A stretch of 25,430 nucleotides of DNA from Candidatus Altimarinota bacterium (GTDB lineage Bacteria; Patescibacteriota; Gracilibacteria; RBG-16-42-10), in contig JAGNZB010000003.1 in NCBI GenBank assembly GCA_017984655.1, positions 1 to 25,430 on the forward strand, read 5' to 3'. The notes under the pieces were generated by a model. That model did not search any database and was not told where the DNA came from. It saw nothing but the letters and a program-made list of their open reading frames with translations. This document shows, piece by piece, positions 22,512 through 25,430 of the stretch (the first letter of the stretch is position 1; each line of letters opens with the position of its first letter). The position numbers were made by a program, and so were the translations under genes.

Positions 22512-23543
22512 TTATAAGGGTGTCACCAAGATGGCACTGGCAATAGATGCTGCTAATTGTGGATCACTTCTATCGGCCAGACTCTTCAAAAAATCTCCAG
22601 CTGCTTTGTCCTGCATTGGTTCTGGTTGTGATCGTTTGCTTCGTAACGGGTGAAGCGTGTAGGTGATTTTGTGTTCCTCTATTTTCATTGCCACTGCTAA
22701 CTCTTCTTGCGTAGCAGTAGAAAAGTATTGGTCAAATATGAAGTTTCCCAGAGAGTAAAAGATCATCTTGTCTTTGTACATTTCTATTGATTGAACTACA
22801 TGGGGATGATGGCCGATGACAGCATCAGCACCACTATCAACAAAAATATGCGCTAGTTCCTTTTGGAGTTTATTTGGTTTGAGCGCATATTCATTCCCCC
22901 AATGAATAGTGACGATCACGATGTCAGTTTGACTGTTCATTTCTTGTACCAAAAGGCTGGCTTGGTCACGGTCAAAGGGCAACTTTGTAGCATTGAAACC
23001 GAGAAAACCAATCCGTTTACCATGAATATCTTTGATAACTGCATGTTCTGAGGTTATTTCCAAAGGATGCCCTAAGGGAGTGAGGCCAGCGTTTTTTAAT
23101 TGCTCTCTTGTTTCAGCAAATGCTTCTTTGCCATGATCATAGGTATGATTATTGGCCAGTGTCAGTATCGAAAAATGATTATCCTTCAAAATAGAAAGAT
23201 ATTCGGGACTAAATGAAAAGTTCATCGCATTATCTGGAGTCTGCTTACGTTTTTCAACCACCGGTCCCTCTAAATTTCCGAGGACGATATCGTAATTTTC
23301 CAAAAGAGCACCAATTTTGGCAAAAGGATACTCCGCCCCCTCTTTCTTGATCAAAGTCTCCACATAACGATCCAACATAATGTCACCTACTGCCAATAAT
23401 GAAATCGGTGGCTGTTTCTCTTGCGTGGTAGAAATTGAGACAGGCAGATCAATAGAAGGAACAACTCCCATTGGCAAAAGCACAATTGGACTAGAGAGGG
23501 AAAACATCCAAGCAAACAGCAGCAACAATAGGGGGAAGAACAT
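22512..23543 (-). CDS. CapA-family (PgsA-like) metallophosphatase
   Basis: This is a membrane-anchored or exported protein of 343 residues. An N-terminal hydrophobic segment (1-28) is followed by LLAVGDIMLDRY (about 49-60), GNLEGPVV (89-96), LANNHTYDHG (129-138), VTIHWGNEY and IGHHPHVVQS. These are the calcineurin-like metal site motifs of the CapA family (poly-gamma-glutamate synthesis, capsule). All five motifs are intact. The closest role in this organism is probably in surface polymer turnover. It is convergent with the SLH gene, 13 bases apart, with no room for a separate terminator. Start ATG at 23543. The gap 23544-23706 has no gene; ATGAT-CCCG-ATCAT then TTTTTT at 23619-23637 is the only hairpin. 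Confidence 0.92.
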   Translation of the reverse strand: MFFPLLLLLFAWMFSLSSPIVLLPMGVVPSIDLPVSISTTQEKQPPISLLAVGDIMLDRYVETLIKKEGAEYPFAKIGALLENYDIVLGNLEGPVVEKRKQTPDNAMNFSFSPEYLSILKDNHFSILTLANNHTYDHGKEAFAETREQLKNAGLTPLGHPLEITSEHAVIKDIHGKRIGFLGFNATKLPFDRDQASLLVQEMNSQTDIVIVTIHWGNEYALKPNKLQKELAHIFVDSGADAVIGHHPHVVQSIEMYKDKMIFYSLGNFIFDQYFSTATQEELAVAMKIEEHKITYTLHPLRSKRSQPEPMQDKAAGDFLKSLADRSDPQLAASIASAILVTPL

Positions 23544-23706
23544 GGAAAAAGGAAAGTGGATGTGCTTTTGACATGATCAATTCTAGGTAGATTTCCTCAG
23601 ATTCACAATACGTTTGTCATGATCCCGATCATTTTTTAAAAAAGCAGGCGCAACCAAGAGAATAAAGATAAAATACAAAGAAAGAACATAGCTCAAAGAC
23701 TACAGA

Positions 23707-23976
23707 TCACACTCTTACCGCACCGCGCAGGCGCAGAAGATGGCTGGAATCGTTCGGATTATCGACGCCCAAGTTGACCGGACCATCGCGCCAATAACCA
23801 CCACCGAGAAGCGCTTTTTCGTCCTTTACCACGACATTTACATTGAGCACTGTCCAACACTTTTCATCGATAGGTGTTTTTGCAACCAGCCCTTGCATCA
23901 TTAATGTGAGGTATGCTCTGGCGCCCACTAACGTTTCTATTCCATCTTTTTCATGTAATGATCTTAAAGCCTTCAC
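23707..23976 (-). CDS. C-terminal fragment of an unknown protein (split by TAA)
   Basis: This 89-residue piece (formal start GTG at 23976) continues without frame change the protein encoded at 24028-24714; the in-frame TAA is at 24028-24030. Between them the frame reads YLPYNEEVQAGKSSHKQV, fully open. It contains GGGYWRDGPVNLGVDNPNDS and ends LRGAVRV at TGA. I do not recognise the family. It would be the last quarter of a 335-residue protein. It is probably not translated on its own. Confidence 0.55.
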   Translation of the reverse strand: MKALRSLHEKDGIETLVGARAYLTLMMQGLVAKTPIDEKCWTVLNVNVVVKDEKALLGGGYWRDGPVNLGVDNPNDSSHLLRLRGAVRV

Positions 23977-24027
23977 TTGCTTATGAGAGCTCTTACCTGC
24001 TTGGACTTCTTCATTGTAAGGCAGATA

Positions 24028-24714
24028 TTATCTGCCATCTACAAATACTACTTCCCATGCAAGATTTTCTGGTTTTCCATTATTCCAAAGATGGTCATCT
24101 TCTAGTTGATATGTACAAGCCTCATGCTTCATACCATGTTCACCGACTTTGCTGTTTATTGCTTTCACTAGATCTTGACGAGATTGAGGAGGTACAAGAA
24201 TAAGCTTCGCACCGTCTACTTTTTCTATCAATGCTAACTTCTTAGAAGTAAGGCGTGCAGCAATGTCATCCCATGAAGGCCCCCCTCGGCAGTCGATACC
24301 AAAAGCATCTAATGACTTGAGAGCTAGATCGTATTGTCCTTGGTATCTCTCAGCTCCCTCGTTGGGATTCATTACCTGGTGAAGTGCTTCTTGTAGCGTA
24401 TGACGAAGCTCGTCTTCACGTTCAATAGACTGTATTACTTGTTCGATACCATATTGTTCTATGAGTCTTTGGAGCAGCACCGTTTGTTCTCTAGCTAACC
24501 CAACAGATCTAGCAGCAACTTCGATGGCACGCAAGGACCCTACTGCAGCTGCACGCCAGCTAGTAGCATGGTGTGCACTGAGCCTTTTTTGTTGTGCCTC
24601 AATCAACGCCACTAATTTAGCTGCAGAAATTGTACGGACAAGTTTCTTGAGGTTCATATCGTCATCAGGAGACATTCGCCGTTCTCTATAGTGAAGAGAC
24701 ATGAAATTAATCAT
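24028..24714 (-). CDS. N-terminal part of an unknown protein (split by TAA)
   Basis: This 228-residue ORF is highly helical and charged (for example MNLKKLVRTISAAKLVALIE and LQRLIEQYGIEQVIQSIERE). AWEVVFVDGR is its last segment before the TAA at 24028-24030. No signal or membrane segment is seen. The reading frame continues on the other side of the stop for 107 more codons. The family is not recognised; the protein could be a phage-like or conserved CPR gene. It is divergent from the gene at 24931. The gap 24715-24930 has only a promoter for that gene. Confidence 0.65.
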   Translation of the reverse strand: MINFMSLHYRERRMSPDDDMNLKKLVRTISAAKLVALIEAQQKRLSAHHATSWRAAAVGSLRAIEVAARSVGLAREQTVLLQRLIEQYGIEQVIQSIEREDELRHTLQEALHQVMNPNEGAERYQGQYDLALKSLDAFGIDCRGGPSWDDIAARLTSKKLALIEKVDGAKLILVPPQSRQDLVKAINSKVGEHGMKHEACTYQLEDDHLWNNGKPENLAWEVVFVDGR

Positions 24715-24879
24715 TACATTCTTTTAATGATACCAAAAAATAACCCACAAGCGAAATGGCACTAAAAGAATTGGGATAAGCCGTGTGCCGTTCTGGCAAA
24801 CTGTCGCGAAGAGTAGTAGACAAAGTTAGAACTATGATTGAAGAAAAATACGAATCAAAGTGTGTGGTAAGGCAAGGTA

Positions 24880-24909
24880 TTGTTATTAATTTGAATTATA
24901 TGTTAAAAT
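24880..24909 (+). promoter_or_regulatory. Probable promoter of the gene at 24931
   Basis: TTGTTA (24880-24885) and TAAAAT (24904-24909) are separated by 18 bases, with TGT before the -10 (extended -10). AGGGG at 24911-24915 would then lie in a very short leader, so transcript and ribosome site would nearly coincide. The spacing is one base longer than ideal. Confidence 0.5.
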
Positions 24910-24930
24910 TAGGGGATTAAAAAAACCAAA

Positions 24931-25430
24931 ATGGGATTAATGGATAAATTGCGCGGCAAAATCGCCGAGTCTACTACTAAACCAGTTACTCTGCTGCAGG
25001 CAATGCCCGATATAGCTGATGCTCAGGAGCGTATTAAGACAATTTTGGCAACGCCAGATTTGTTACCTAAAGGTATTGATTTGAATATTAAATCTTGGGA
25101 AAAGGTTGTGGATATTAGAGCGATTGCACAAAAACTGGTAGAAACAAATGAAGGTGATGCCAACTATCAATTGGCAGTAATGCCCCCGGCTTATGATGCT
25201 GCATGGACTAATGATGCAGCATACGGTGATCATCCTGACTACCTTCGTTTCGGTGATGACACAATGGGCAGAAGAACTAAAGAGATTGTTCATCAAGTAG
25301 CATTTTCAACTGATTTTTCAACTGGTGAATATCCCAACAATCCTAAGATTCCACATTTCGATCGGGATCGCTACTTTGTTCAAGTAGCTGGTGGATGTGC
25401 TCTACCTAAAGCTTCAGTATACCATTATGC
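24931..25430 (+). CDS. Hypothetical protein, 3' end beyond the window
   Basis: The frame from ATG (24931; a second ATG is at 24940) stays open for 166 codons to the end of the window. The N-terminus reads MGLMDKLRGKIAESTTKPVT, followed by acidic helices (LLQAMPDIADAQERIKTIL) and a region rich in Asp, Tyr and Pro (GDHPDYLRFGDDTMGRR, IPHFDRDRYFVQVAGG). AGGGG at 24911-24915 is a fair Shine-Dalgarno site, 15 bases from the first ATG. No family is recognised. The lack of a stop over 500 bases, with an upstream promoter, supports a real gene. Confidence 0.75.
   Translation, partial: MGLMDKLRGKIAESTTKPVTLLQAMPDIADAQERIKTILATPDLLPKGIDLNIKSWEKVVDIRAIAQKLVETNEGDANYQLAVMPPAYDAAWTNDAAYGDHPDYLRFGDDTMGRRTKEIVHQVAFSTDFSTGEYPNNPKIPHFDRDRYFVQVAGGCALPKASVYHY

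Noticed and set aside
23619..23637. Plus-strand terminator ATGAT-CCCG-ATCAT-TTTTTT
   Set aside because: The stem is only five pairs, and no plus-strand gene ends upstream that could use it.
1..25430. CRISPR array or phage-defence cluster
   Set aside because: The repeats are hairpins and short arrays without unique spacers of constant length, and no cas or defence gene was recognised.

Overview
The window looks like a chromosomal stretch from an uncultured bacterium of the Candidate Phyla Radiation (Patescibacteria). My best guess is a lineage near Peregrinibacteria, but I could not test this. The reasons are: two paralogues of a cysteine-ladder protein family that I associate, from memory, with such genomes; a short archaeal-type AspRS; an SLH/BspA surface protein; very compact convergent gene pairs; and few Shine-Dalgarno sequences. 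TGA acts as an ordinary stop, including in ATGA start/stop overlaps, so the UGA=Gly code of Gracilibacteria and Absconditabacteria is unlikely.

Layout. 1-401: a degenerate hairpin repeat, a promoter and a T-box leader for trpS. 402-1950: trpS and a YjjX-type NTPase. 1954-4010, minus strand: a small hypothetical gene and an archaeal-type aspS with its own promoter, T-box and terminator. 4139-8801: two cysteine-ladder paralogues flanking a convergent nine-helix membrane protein. 8862-9775: a PH-domain membrane protein and a lipoprotein with a cytochrome b5-like domain. 9781-11158, minus: a Nudix fusion and a hypothetical gene. 11230-11520: a composite repeat with MITE-like ends. 11504-15565, minus: a likely operon of an NPPY methyltransferase, a 2OG-oxygenase-like protein, a membrane protein, a zinc/HhH/MORN-like fusion, an M29 aminopeptidase and a tiny membrane peptide. 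15982-19789: an AT-richer, overlapping five-gene cassette (P-loop kinase, GT4 glycosyltransferase, Nudix, unknown, sugar-nucleotide dehydrogenase split by an in-frame TAA) that looks like acquired surface-glycan or nucleotide-sugar genes. 19825-20000: structured DNA that may be an IS200/IS605 right end. 20066-22498: a large SLH-anchored surface protein. 22512-23543, minus: a CapA-like metallophosphatase. 23707-24714, minus: an unknown gene split by another in-frame TAA. 24931 to the end: an open-ended hypothetical gene.

The most unusual content is: (i) two full T-box leaders, each with a promoter and an antiterminator whose bulge fits the expected tRNA 3' end; (ii) the tandem cysteine-ladder family; (iii) a family of intergenic elements built from hexamer and heptamer arrays, found at four sites; (iv) two genes broken by TAA codons with the rest of the frame intact. 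All functional calls come from reading motifs; no database search was run.
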